38,042 bases of DNA from an uncultured Clostridia bacterium (lineage in GTDB: Bacteria > Bacillota > Clostridia > Peptostreptococcales > Anaerovoracaceae): the NCBI GenBank assembly GCA_947302715.1, contig CAMYVY010000021.1, positions 1 to 38,042 on the forward strand, given 5' to 3'. Below the pieces are notes generated by a model, which was not told the DNA's origin, made no database searches, and saw only the letters and a program-made list of their open reading frames with translations. A program made the translations under genes and the position numbers. Each line of letters begins with the position of its first letter. The stretch's first letter is position 1. Positions 1 to 7,615 of the stretch are shown here, in pieces.

Positions 1-240
1 CAATCTCTTCGATGTCTTCGCCTATCTCTTCAACTGCCTTTCCTATTTCGGACTCTGCTGTTTCATCTATCTTCCAAGCACTCTCGGAAAGATGCTTGTC
101 GTCTTTTACGATGTCGTCGGCAATCTCTTCGATGTCTTCGCCTATCTCTTCAACTGCCTTTCCTATTTCGGACTCTGCTGTTTCATCTATCTTCCAAGCA
201 CTCTCGGAAAGATGCTTGTCGTCTTTTACGATATCGTCGG
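1..240. repeat. Two tandem 120-bp direct repeats inside a coding region
   Basis: Bases 1-120 and 121-240 are identical except for one substitution in the last ten bases (atgtcg against atatcg). The unit is exactly 40 codons, so copy number can change without breaking frame. Bases 241-290 resemble a diverged further unit. The array may continue past the left edge. Confidence 0.95.
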
Positions 241-535
241 CAATCCCCTCAATCTCCTCCCCGACCGCCTCGACAGCTCTCTCGATTTTATCAGCAAGTG
301 TCTCCCCTCCAGACACATATTCCGAAATCGTCATATCTTTGATGCCATTTATGTCGCTTTCGATTTTATCTATCTTGGCATGTAAATCTTTGATCTCGGC
401 ATTTCTTCGAGGTCTCATAACCACTCTTCCTACAAGCCAGCCTATAACAATAATAGCCAACAAAATCAAAAGAATAATTTCTATGACATATTGATTATCA
501 ATCACAAATTGTCCAATATTCCCTACTGCACTCAT
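1..535 (-). CDS. Repeat-containing membrane-anchored protein, C-terminus cut by window edge
   Basis: Unrecognised protein that reads off the left end without a stop. The ATG at 535 begins MSAVGNIGQF and follows a GGGAG ribosome site; an ATG one codon upstream is blocked by TAA. About residues 17-36 (EIILLILLAIIVIGWLVG) form one transmembrane segment, followed by a basic stretch (RPRRN). The rest is highly charged and probably helical or coiled-coil, rich in E, D, I and K. From about residue 85 it runs into a 40-residue repeat (core DIVKDDKHLSESAWKIDETA), present in two nearly identical copies within the window, with a degenerate related copy before them. Expected topology is a short extracellular or luminal N-tail, one membrane helix and a long acidic repeat arm. 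It has its own likely promoter. Repeat number beyond the edge is unknown and no function is assigned. Confidence 0.8.
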   Translation of the reverse strand, partial: MSAVGNIGQFVIDNQYVIEIILLILLAIIVIGWLVGRVVMRPRRNAEIKDLHAKIDKIESDINGIKDMTISEYVSGGETLADKIERAVEAVGEEIEGIADDIVKDDKHLSESAWKIDETAESEIGKAVEEIGEDIEEIADDIVKDDKHLSESAWKIDETAESEIGKAVEEIGEDIEEI

Positions 536-578
536 TACATTGCTCCCTTTGCATTAAATAAACTATCAAATCCCTTCT

Positions 579-607
579 ATTGTACAACAAAACAATAAAA
601 AAGACAA
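579..607 (-). promoter_or_regulatory. Sigma-A-type promoter for the repeat membrane protein
   Basis: On the minus strand a TTGTCT -35 (602-607) and TACAAT -10 (579-584) are separated by exactly 17 bp. This puts the transcription start near 572, giving a leader of about 37 nt that contains the GGGAG ribosome site of the gene starting at 535. Confidence 0.5.
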
Positions 608-614
608 AACTAAA

Positions 615-1568
615 TCAAACTCCCAAAATGGCTCTGATTCCTCCCGCTATCCCGGGGAAAACCCGTCCACCCATGCCATAACCAACCTTTTCCACAGTTA
701 TTTCCGGCAGTGCAGTAAATTCATCGACAAAATGCTTCATGAGTGCGGCTCCCGTCGGTGTACATGATTCTGTCGGAATGATTCCCGCCCTGGACGGAAC
801 ACCGTGAAGTATATTGAGAGTCGCCGGAGCCGGAACCGACATAATCCCATGTGCACATTTCACATAACCATTACCAACGGCAATTGGCGAAGATACTATT
901 TTTCCCGGCGCTATCTTTTCTATCAAAAAACAAACGGCAGTGACATCGGCTATTGCATCCATCCTTCCAACTTCGTGAAAATGAACGTCCTCAACCGGGT
1001 GGCCGTGTGCTTTGCTCTCAGCATCTGCAATTATTTCATATACGGAAAGCGCATTTTCTTTGACAGAATCAGAAACATTTAGAGCAGAAATAATCTCTTC
1101 TATTTCATTCATCCCCCTATGTACATGATGCTGTTCATGCTCATGGTAATGATCATGTTCACGGTGACAGTGCTCATGTTCATGATCATGATCATGATCA
1201 TGGTCATGGTGATGATGATAATGGTCATGATCATGGTCATGGTGATGATGATAATGGTCATGATTATGTTCATGATTATGTTCATGATGATGTTCATGGT
1301 CATGGTCATGGTGATGATGGCCATGCTCATGTTCATCTCCGTGGACTTCCCATTCGTCTGATTCTTCTTCACCGTTAATAAGAACACTCATATGTGTCCC
1401 GATTATCCCGGATCTTTCTACGCTCTCCGGTACATACCTAACACCGGGAATACCAATAGAATTCAATTCCTCGGCAATCTTTTCTCTATCGTCAAATAAT
1501 TCCAATAGAGCAGCTGTGATCATATCCCCGGCTGCTCCAAAATTACAATCAAAAAACAACGTTTTCAT
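615..1568 (-). CDS. larC: LarC1-like nickel-pincer cofactor protein with giant His-rich insert, no LarC2 domain
   Basis: 317 aa. The N-terminus FFDCNFGAAGDM, the central VHFHEVGRMDAIAD and the later AHGIMSVPAPAT and TPTGAALM motifs match the LarC (DUF111) family. LarC is the nickel-inserting enzyme for the lactate-racemase nickel-pincer cofactor. The protein stops right after GYGMGGRVFPG...AILGV, where full LarC proteins (about 400 aa or more) continue into LarC2. Some lactobacilli join LarC1 and LarC2 by programmed frameshift, but here a promoter and another gene follow, so there is no LarC2 to shift into. Residues 76-150 hold about 42 histidines alternating with D, E and N, a probable metal store. 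No larA, larB or larE lies in the window. It follows the sugar isomerase-like gene by 53 bp on the same strand. Its role could be nickel handling rather than cofactor synthesis. Confidence 0.8.
   Translation of the reverse strand: MKTLFFDCNFGAAGDMITAALLELFDDREKIAEELNSIGIPGVRYVPESVERSGIIGTHMSVLINGEEESDEWEVHGDEHEHGHHHHDHDHEHHHEHNHEHNHDHYHHHHDHDHDHYHHHHDHDHDHDHEHEHCHREHDHYHEHEQHHVHRGMNEIEEIISALNVSDSVKENALSVYEIIADAESKAHGHPVEDVHFHEVGRMDAIADVTAVCFLIEKIAPGKIVSSPIAVGNGYVKCAHGIMSVPAPATLNILHGVPSRAGIIPTESCTPTGAALMKHFVDEFTALPEITVEKVGYGMGGRVFPGIAGGIRAILGV
1119..1343. repeat. Low-complexity CAT/GAT tract encoding the His-rich LarC segment
   Basis: About 225 bp of short catgat, catggt and gatgat repeats. 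It includes two consecutive 33-bp units around 1195-1265, each encoding an 11-residue DHYHHHHDHDH-type block. The period keeps frame. It also creates long spurious open frames on the opposite strand. Confidence 0.9.
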
Positions 1569-1611
1569 AGATTATCTACCTTTATTTACTTATGATTACT
1601 TACCCTTACCT

Positions 1612-1635
1612 ATTTACCTATTTACCTATTTACCT
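1612..1635. repeat. Three tandem 8-bp units (atttacct) over a stop codon
   Basis: Three exact copies of atttacct (AGGTAAAT on the coding minus strand) cover the last codons and stop of the isomerase-like gene. A partial copy lies on the downstream side. Because 8 is not a multiple of 3, the TAA falls in different frames in successive units. Confidence 0.9.
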
Positions 1636-2611
1636 TTTCACTAAAATAATTGTATAGATATTCCGCGCTGGGATCGGCCTGTCTACTTTCTATGGTCATG
1701 GTTACATCATCCCTTAAATAGTCACCCACAGCCTGCAGAACTGAATCAATATCAAAGCTTCCTTTATCGACATCGTCGTGTTGGTCTCCGCTCCCATCGT
1801 TGCTGTGCAAATGAAGATGCCCGATCAAAGGTCCCATGCGCTTTATCCAATGTATGATGTTTTCGGTCGCATCCTGTGAATCGTCCTTCGATGTGCGTTT
1901 AGAAACTTCCTGTGAGTCGTCCTTTGACGCAAGTTTAGAAATTCCCTGTGAATCGTCCTTTGACGCGGGTTTGGATAATCCTTTTGAGGCATTTCGGGAA
2001 GAAACAATATTCGACGACATCGCGTTTGCATGCCCTATATCCAGGCAAATCAGATATCTCTCTTCTCCCTCCTTGAGTCCTAATTCGGAAGCGAGTTCCA
2101 GATTCACCTCATGAACAATATCGGTAAGCAAATCCGGTTCATCGTCGAACACGTTTTCTATATAGATTCTAATTCCATCAAAGGCATCTCTATCGAATAA
2201 TACTTCTCTGGCAAAATCCTTCCAGAACGATACGGACCTTTTTAGGTGCCAGCTTTTATGATAAATCAGCGGAATATATCCATCATGCAGAACCAGGTCC
2301 TTAATCCCCATATGAGCGCAAATTTCAAGAGACGCCAGATATCTTTCACGCATCAGTTCTATAGCTCTCTTGTCTATGGCCGATGGAGTGAGCTCCGTAA
2401 AAGGACCATGCATGATGTTCCTTCGACAGTTGGAACCAGCCCTCTCCAATTCGCCCTCCATCCTTTTTATCACCCAATCACGCTTTTCGGGTTCCAAGTT
2501 TTCAGAGATACAGAGGTCGTTAAGTTCCAAACCGAAACCGTATTTTTTCGCCACCTCCTCTGCATTTCCTGAAAAAGTGGCTATATAGATGTCATTCAAT
2601 TTATTCGTCAT
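1622..2611 (-). CDS. Sugar phosphate isomerase/epimerase-like TIM-barrel protein with a repeat insertion
   Basis: 329 aa, resembling the xylose isomerase-like TIM barrel (AP-endonuclease family 2) superfamily. Recognisable strands carry metal-type residues: MHGPFTEL (His), LVLHDGYIP (His, Asp), IYIENVF (Glu), ICLDIGHANA (Asp, His), LIGHLHLHSNDG (His, Asp) and MTIESR (Glu). Substrate is unknown. Between the CLDIGHANA and HLHLHSNDG strands, about residues 211-246 consist of three 12-residue repeats (core SKxxSKDDSQ) not expected in this fold, probably an exposed loop. The gene starts 6 bp after the lipid kinase stop without a good ribosome site, suggesting coupled translation. The stop lies inside an 8-bp tandem repeat. 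Confidence 0.7.
   Translation of the reverse strand: MTNKLNDIYIATFSGNAEEVAKKYGFGLELNDLCISENLEPEKRDWVIKRMEGELERAGSNCRRNIMHGPFTELTPSAIDKRAIELMRERYLASLEICAHMGIKDLVLHDGYIPLIYHKSWHLKRSVSFWKDFAREVLFDRDAFDGIRIYIENVFDDEPDLLTDIVHEVNLELASELGLKEGEERYLICLDIGHANAMSSNIVSSRNASKGLSKPASKDDSQGISKLASKDDSQEVSKRTSKDDSQDATENIIHWIKRMGPLIGHLHLHSNDGSGDQHDDVDKGSFDIDSVLQAVGDYLRDDVTMTIESRQADPSAEYLYNYFSEKVNR
1872..1979. repeat. Three 36-bp tandem repeats in the isomerase-like gene
   Basis: Units at 1872-1907, 1908-1943 and 1944-1979 share the core cctgtgaatcgtcctttga with a few substitutions. Each encodes 12 residues containing SKDDSQ. The repeats are in frame and more diverged from each other than the 120-bp repeat at the left edge. 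Confidence 0.9.
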
Positions 2612-2617
2612 GCCATA

Positions 2618-3637
2618 TTACATGTTATATCTGGGTTTATCCATAGTTGCCTGCATGGCAATCTCACTTCTCGTTCTCTGCTCAGGAACGATGAAGTTAA
2701 GTGCATGCTCTTTGATTTTTGCTCTTATTCCTGTTGTCGTTTTGATTTCGCCATCAACGCAAATAAAGAATTCATATTGATCGCGTGGCTCAATCGTAAC
2801 ATCCTTAGCCTCCTTCACATCGATGTAATCGCTGATTCCGGGAGTATTAAGATGTTCGCCACGCTTGAATTTCGGGAAGAGCTTCAAAAAAGTGGTTCTG
2901 GTAACCTTGTTGATGATATTTAATTCAAAGATGCCGTCATCAACAATAGACATGGGTGCGGACTTAATTCCTCCACCGCAATAGCTACCGTTGCAAACCG
3001 CGCAGAGGAGCATATCACCCTCTCTAAGAATATCCCTGGACATAAAACTGTCTCCGGTATTCTCGGTAATGATAAGTGATGTTCCCTCTCTTTTAAGGAA
3101 TTTAACAAAAACGGAAAGCAGGTACGCAAACGAACCCGCGATCAAGGGCTTCTCCTTGAGTCTTCCCGCAAGCTCAACAACATTACAGTCAAAACCTATG
3201 TTTATCATATTGATGCAATATTCGGTAACGTCCGCGCCGTCGATCTTGCCCGTATATTCAATCAAATCCATAGGGACGACCTTCCCGTTTAATTGGGAAT
3301 TGATATCCAGGAAGTCGCACTCCTCGGGGAAATTGCGTACAATATCGTTTCCTGTTCCAATAGGTATCGAACCCACCGCTATATTATCAAATCCATAAAT
3401 GCCATTTACGACTTCGTGCATCGTACCGTCGCCTCCGGCAGCATAAAATCTCGCCTCTTCGCCGTTAAGCTGTTCAGCGAGATAATGTGCCCTTGCCTTC
3501 GCATCACCGGTCCCTTCAGTGACAATGATCTCATACTCATCGTCTCTGGATTTCATGACACTTCTAATTTTCGACTTAATTACATTGGCTTCTGTTCCCT
3601 GTCCGGCAACAGGATTTATAAAAAAGTAATGTTTCAT
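2618..3637 (-). CDS. Diacylglycerol kinase family lipid kinase (YegS/DgkB-like)
   Basis: 339 aa, the usual length for the family. It begins MKHYFFINPVAGQG, the standard NPxAG start of the DAGK catalytic domain, then has the nucleotide motif GGDGT at residues 68-72 and PIGTGNDIVR at 92-101. The C-terminal beta-sandwich half contains GGGIKSAP and a late DGE. Known members phosphorylate diacylglycerol or related lipids at the membrane with ATP, feeding lipid recycling. The ATG at 3637 is fixed by homology. An extended -10 box sits only 7 nt upstream and no Shine-Dalgarno is visible. The downstream isomerase-like gene starts 6 bp after the stop, so the two are probably one unit. Exact lipid substrate is not known. 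Confidence 0.88.
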   Translation of the reverse strand: MKHYFFINPVAGQGTEANVIKSKIRSVMKSRDDEYEIIVTEGTGDAKARAHYLAEQLNGEEARFYAAGGDGTMHEVVNGIYGFDNIAVGSIPIGTGNDIVRNFPEECDFLDINSQLNGKVVPMDLIEYTGKIDGADVTEYCINMINIGFDCNVVELAGRLKEKPLIAGSFAYLLSVFVKFLKREGTSLIITENTGDSFMSRDILREGDMLLCAVCNGSYCGGGIKSAPMSIVDDGIFELNIINKVTRTTFLKLFPKFKRGEHLNTPGISDYIDVKEAKDVTIEPRDQYEFFICVDGEIKTTTGIRAKIKEHALNFIVPEQRTRSEIAMQATMDKPRYNM

Positions 3638-3644
3638 GTGTTCA

Positions 3645-3653
3645 ATTATACCA
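3645..3653 (-). promoter_or_regulatory. Extended -10 promoter immediately upstream of the lipid kinase
   Basis: The minus strand reads TGGTATAAT, a perfect TATAAT (3645-3650) with the TGn extension. Only seven bases separate the -10 from the ATG at 3637, so transcription should begin at or within about one base of the start codon. No strong -35 is seen at 17 bp. Confidence 0.6.
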
Positions 3654-3699
3654 TATTACTTCTTTATCTTGCACAACAAATTCTATAGCCCGTTTTTTC

Positions 3700-4842
3700 T
3701 TACAATTTGCTTATAACGTAATCGGCATAGTCCTTTCCCGTAGCCCCGTTTGCCCTTCCGGTGACCTTAAGCTGGGCCTCCTCCTGGCATTCGATAAGCG
3801 CCTTCTCAAGCCTATCAGCCTTTTCTATAAGCCCAATATGTCTAAGCATCATTTCAGAAGCCTTAAACATGCTCGACGGGTCCGCGAACATTTCTCTTCC
3901 ATCTTCCAACATCCTTAGTCCCGATCCATGTATGGCTTCAAACATCGCATATTGGTCACCGATATTTGCGCTTCCTGCAGTTCCGACGCCACCTTGTATC
4001 TCGGCAGCTTCATCGCTTATGATATCCCCATAGAGATTCGGAAGCACGAATACCTGGTATGATGTTCTTACCGCAGGCTTTATCAGATTGGCTGTCATAA
4101 TATCCGCATAATAATCTTCCGCTTCAATTCCCGGATATTCCTCAGCGACCTGATGACAAATATTCGAAAAGTTGCCGTCGGTTTTCTTTATAACATTTGC
4201 CTTTGTAATAATCGCAACCTTTGTCTTTCCGTTCAATTTGGCATGATCAAAGGCCGCTCTTGCGATTCTTTCCGTTCCGCTCCTCGTTGTCACCTTAAAG
4301 TCCATCGCAAGCTTATCGGGTATTTCAACGCCCTTGCTGCCAAGAGCATATTCACCTTCGGTATTTTCTCTAAAGAATATCCAGTCTATTCCCAAAGAAG
4401 GAACCTTCACAGGCCTTACGTTAGCAAAGAGATCAAGCTCCCTTCTTATCGTCACATTGGCACTCTCCAAAGTTCCTCCCTTTGGAGTGGTGGTAGGACC
4501 TTTAAGAAGTACGTCGCAGGTTTTAATATCTGCCATTACGTCATCCGGAACGGCCTTTCCTGTTTTCTCTCTGTTTTCTATGGTAAGTCCATCTATTTCC
4601 TTTAATACAATTTTTTCACTTTCTATTTCTTCCTTAAGCAAGACCTTAAGCAGCCTTACAGCTTCCGCAGTAATTGCGGGACCTATTCCGTCACCACCTA
4701 TTACTCCTATTACAACCTTCTCCATATTGGAAAAGTCCTTCTTGGCCTCGGCAGCTTCCATCTTATTCTGTCTCTCAAGCTGAGATGTAATTAGTTCACG
4801 GAATTTGTCGCAAGCCTCATCTATATATTTATCGTAATTCAT
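3700..4842 (-). CDS. Isocitrate dehydrogenase, isocitrate/isopropylmalate dehydrogenase family
   Basis: 380 aa. Family motifs: VIGVIGGDGIGPAI at about residue 44, LKGPTTTPKGGT, the substrate-loop arginines in SANVTIRRELDLFANVRPV, FFRENTEGEYALGSKG, the metal-binding stretch LPNLYGDIISDEAAEIQGG, and EAIHGSG. The acn and Re-citrate synthase genes upstream make isocitrate the likely substrate, giving 2-oxoglutarate; 3-isopropylmalate is the alternative. Cofactor (probably NAD) is inferred. The protein has about 40 extra charged N-terminal residues before the usual start. An internal ATG at codon 40 also has an AAGAAGGA-like site, so the shorter form cannot be excluded. A possible internal promoter and a small hairpin (GGGTC 4865-4869 with GACCC 4882-4886) lie in the 102-bp gap upstream. 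Confidence 0.85.
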   Translation of the reverse strand: MNYDKYIDEACDKFRELITSQLERQNKMEAAEAKKDFSNMEKVVIGVIGGDGIGPAITAEAVRLLKVLLKEEIESEKIVLKEIDGLTIENREKTGKAVPDDVMADIKTCDVLLKGPTTTPKGGTLESANVTIRRELDLFANVRPVKVPSLGIDWIFFRENTEGEYALGSKGVEIPDKLAMDFKVTTRSGTERIARAAFDHAKLNGKTKVAIITKANVIKKTDGNFSNICHQVAEEYPGIEAEDYYADIMTANLIKPAVRTSYQVFVLPNLYGDIISDEAAEIQGGVGTAGSANIGDQYAMFEAIHGSGLRMLEDGREMFADPSSMFKASEMMLRHIGLIEKADRLEKALIECQEEAQLKVTGRANGATGKDYADYVISKL

Positions 4843-4919
4843 GTTTACACCTTCCCTTTTTTAGGGGTCCATTTTTTATTTGACCCATTATGTATTCATC
4901 TCATTTATTTCGGATCCCC

Positions 4920-4948
4920 TGTATATTATTAACCTTGTATATTCTCAA
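4920..4948 (-). promoter_or_regulatory. Possible internal promoter for the isocitrate dehydrogenase gene
   Basis: TTGAGA (4943-4948), overlapping the aconitase stop codon, and TATACA (4920-4925) are separated by 17 bp on the minus strand. The -10 is only fair, so this may supplement transcription from the operon promoter. Confidence 0.4.
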
Positions 4949-6936
4949 TTACTGGCTACATAGCTTAACAGTCCGCCGGCCTTTATGATGTCTTGCTGGC
5001 GAGAAGATAAATCCGTTTTTAGCTTTATCTCTTCTCCATTGCTGTCATCAATCATCAAAACCTCGCCTGCCTTCAGTCCCTCCTCAATCCCAACTATTCT
5101 TAACTTGTCCCCTTGATTAATTCTATCGTAATCATCGGGGTCTTCGAAGGTCAGTGGAAGTATCCCGGCATTAACCAAATTCGCCACATGGATACGAGCA
5201 AAGCTCTTGGCGCAAACCGCCCTTACACCAAGATAGAGCGGAACCAGCGCAGCGTGTTCTCTGGAGCTTCCCTGTCCATAGTTCAAACCGCCGACAACGA
5301 TGCTGCTACCTGCAGCCTTTGCTCTTTCGGAGAAGGTCGCATCGCATACCTCAAAGCAATACTTCGATAGATGCGGTATATTCGACCTGTACGGAAGAAT
5401 CTTGGACCCCGCCGGCATTATGTGGTCGGTAGTGATATTGTCTCCAACCTTAAGAACCAATTCACAAACAAGCTCGTCCCCTATCGGCTTTCCAACGGGG
5501 AATTCCTTGATGTTCGGACCCCTTATTATTTCCGTTTTTGATGCTTCTTCCGGATCAAGAGGCGGAATGATTGCAGAATCGTCGACCGTGAATGCATCTG
5601 GCATTTCCACATCTATTTCCCCGGCTTCCCATAGCGTTCTGGGATCGGTTATCCTTCCGGTGATCGCGGCAGCTACGGCAGTTTCCGGAGATACCAGATA
5701 CACTCCGGCATCCTTGGTTCCGGACCTTCCTTCAAAGTTACGGTTAAAGGTTCTAAGCGAAACTCCTCTCGAATTTGGAGAGAATCCCATTCCTATGCAG
5801 GGACCGCATGCGCATTCAAGGAGCCTTGCGCCGGACGACAGTATGTCCATCAAAGCATTTGTTTCAACAAGCTTGTTTAAGACTTGCCTTGAACCCGGCG
5901 ATACCGACATACTCACGTCTTTACTTATGGTCCTTCCCTTTAGAAGAGAGGCAACTTTTAGCATATCGTAGAGGGAGGAATTCGTGCAGGAACCCACGCA
6001 AACCTGGTCAACTATTACTCCAGAAGTGCCATCTGCATTCGCTTTATTTGCAAGTTCTGAAACCTTGACCACGTTATCAGGGCTGTGAGGACAGGCTATC
6101 AAAGGTTCAAGAGCGCTCAAATCTATATCTATTATCTTGTCATAAACTGCATCAGCGTCGCTTTCAAGCGGAATAAAAACGTCTCCTCTTCCTTCCGATT
6201 CCAGGAATTTTTTCGTCACTTCGTCCGATGGGAATATCGAGGTCGTCGCACCAAGCTCAGCTCCCATATTTGTTATGGTCGCTCTTTCGGGTACGGAAAG
6301 CGTTTTTACTCCGGGACCTCCCCATTCGATAATCGCACCAACGCCGCCCTTTACTGTAAGTATTCTTAGAATCTCCAAGCTTACATCCTTTGCTGTAACA
6401 AAGGGAGCAAGCTTCCCGGTAAGATTCACCCTGATCATCTTCGGCATTGTTATATGATATGCTCCTCCGCCCATGGCTACGGCGACATCCAGTCCACCTG
6501 CACCCATAGCAAGCATTCCTATTCCTCCCGCTGTGGGAGTATGACTGTCCGAACCAATTAAGGTTCCGCCCGGACGAGCAAAGCGCTCCAAGTGCACCTG
6601 ATGACAAATTCCGTTTCCGGGCCTCGAAAAATAAAGCCCGTATTTCTGCGCCATCGATTGTATGAATTTATGATCGTCTGCGTTCTCAAATCCGGATTGC
6701 AAGGTATTATGATCGATATATGCAACAGACAGTTCAGTTCTTACCCTCGGAATTCCCATGGTCTCAAATTCAAGATATGCCATGGTACCTGTCGCATCCT
6801 GAGTCAAGGTTTGATCTATCTTAAGCGCTACATCCTCACCGACAAGAGGTATCCCCTCCTGATTGAGTTTCGGACCTTCGCTTAAATCCAATTTCAAATG
6901 ATCCTTGATTATCTTTTGCGCTATGGTTAAACCCAT
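4945..6936 (-). CDS. acn: Aconitate hydratase (aconitase), mitochondrial-type
   Basis: 663 aa from the ATG at 6936, chosen because AAAGAGG lies 8 nt before it; a GTG three codons earlier would overlap that site. Converts citrate to isocitrate through cis-aconitate with a [4Fe-4S] cluster. The three cluster cysteines are visible in VGSCTNSS (about residue 317) and ACGPCIGMG (about 377 and 380). Other signatures are LIGSDSHTPTAGG near residue 130, MPAGSKILPYRSN, and the swivel-domain GGLNYGQGSSREHAAL. Length fits the compact bacterial mitochondrial-type aconitases rather than the roughly 900-aa AcnA type. It lies between the GntR gene (15 bp) and the isocitrate dehydrogenase gene, as the middle step of the 2-oxoglutarate branch. 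Confidence 0.95.
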   Translation of the reverse strand: MGLTIAQKIIKDHLKLDLSEGPKLNQEGIPLVGEDVALKIDQTLTQDATGTMAYLEFETMGIPRVRTELSVAYIDHNTLQSGFENADDHKFIQSMAQKYGLYFSRPGNGICHQVHLERFARPGGTLIGSDSHTPTAGGIGMLAMGAGGLDVAVAMGGGAYHITMPKMIRVNLTGKLAPFVTAKDVSLEILRILTVKGGVGAIIEWGGPGVKTLSVPERATITNMGAELGATTSIFPSDEVTKKFLESEGRGDVFIPLESDADAVYDKIIDIDLSALEPLIACPHSPDNVVKVSELANKANADGTSGVIVDQVCVGSCTNSSLYDMLKVASLLKGRTISKDVSMSVSPGSRQVLNKLVETNALMDILSSGARLLECACGPCIGMGFSPNSRGVSLRTFNRNFEGRSGTKDAGVYLVSPETAVAAAITGRITDPRTLWEAGEIDVEMPDAFTVDDSAIIPPLDPEEASKTEIIRGPNIKEFPVGKPIGDELVCELVLKVGDNITTDHIMPAGSKILPYRSNIPHLSKYCFEVCDATFSERAKAAGSSIVVGGLNYGQGSSREHAALVPLYLGVRAVCAKSFARIHVANLVNAGILPLTFEDPDDYDRINQGDKLRIVGIEEGLKAGEVLMIDDSNGEEIKLKTDLSSRQQDIIKAGGLLSYVASN

Positions 6937-6951
6937 TTCGGACACCTCTTT

Positions 6952-7602
6952 CTATTTATCATCTGCAGCAAGAACGCTCCTGCAGGAATTTTCAAGATGC
7001 TTGGCCATTGCCTTTTCCGCATCCTTCGCATTTCTCTCAAAAAAAGCCTTGTATATGGCTTCGTGTTCAGTACAGGACTCCTTGATTCTCTTCTTGCTCT
7101 TTAGAGAATTTCTCCTGTATTTTTTCAGCTTGTGGTGAACTCCCGAAAGAATCTGATTAAAGGTTATCGATCCGCATGATGAATATATCAAGTCATGAAA
7201 ATCCGTATCCAGATTTCTGACCTTTTCCGCATCGCCCTTTCCTGCAAAATAAATCTGCTGTTCGAGGATTTCCTTCATTCTTTCGATATCCTCATCAGAC
7301 ATGTTCTTTACCGCGCGTTTTGTCGCTATTACTTCGAGTTTTTTCTTAACCTCGTAGAGGTCCCTGACATCCTCTTCGTTAATCCCTCTAACCTCGGTTC
7401 CGAGGGATGTTTCCTTTACAAGATTGTCATATTCGAGTCTCGACAAAGCTTCTCTAATCGGCGTTCTCGATACACCAAGCTCCGCAACAAGCTGCTTTTC
7501 CGTTATTAATTCACCCTGCTTGTAATCTCCGTTTAGGATATGCTCTTCCAGTCTTTCATAGACTTGATCTGCCAATGACTTGGGTTTGTATTCGATAATC
7601 AT
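6952..7602 (-). CDS. GntR-family transcriptional regulator, FCD (FadR) subfamily
   Basis: 216 aa. Residues 1-75 form a winged helix with the GntR signature LVAELGVSRTPIREALSRLEYDNLV. The remainder is an all-helical FCD effector domain with candidate metal or ligand residues in DTDFHDLIY, EHEAIYKAF and KHLENS. FCD regulators usually bind carboxylic acids and repress nearby metabolic genes. It sits between Re-citrate synthase (13 bp upstream) and aconitase, so it probably senses an intermediate of this branch (citrate, 2-oxoglutarate or similar; inferred). The GTATAC palindrome over the -10 box of the operon is a natural operator candidate, implying autoregulation. An AAAGGA site precedes the ATG. 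Confidence 0.9.
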   Translation of the reverse strand: MIIEYKPKSLADQVYERLEEHILNGDYKQGELITEKQLVAELGVSRTPIREALSRLEYDNLVKETSLGTEVRGINEEDVRDLYEVKKKLEVIATKRAVKNMSDEDIERMKEILEQQIYFAGKGDAEKVRNLDTDFHDLIYSSCGSITFNQILSGVHHKLKKYRRNSLKSKKRIKESCTEHEAIYKAFFERNAKDAEKAMAKHLENSCRSVLAADDK

Positions 7603-7615
7603 CTTGGTTCCTTTC

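Noticed and set aside
1..240. CRISPR-like array
   Set aside because: The 120-bp units are directly adjacent with no spacers and are read as protein.
12..494. Plus-strand 160-aa serine-rich reading frame at the left edge
   Set aside because: It is the antisense shadow of the minus-strand repeat membrane protein, which has a ribosome site, a membrane helix and a promoter. The plus frame is a composition artefact of the repeats.
536..614. Programmed frameshift from LarC1 into LarC2
   Set aside because: Only about 80 bp separate the larC stop from the next gene, and that gap holds a promoter and leader, not LarC2 sequence.
1119..1361. Met/Val-rich plus-strand frame and a Met/Ile/Thr-rich minus frame over the His tract
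   Set aside because: Out-of-frame readings of the cat/gat repeats in larC; no start signals and no family resemblance.
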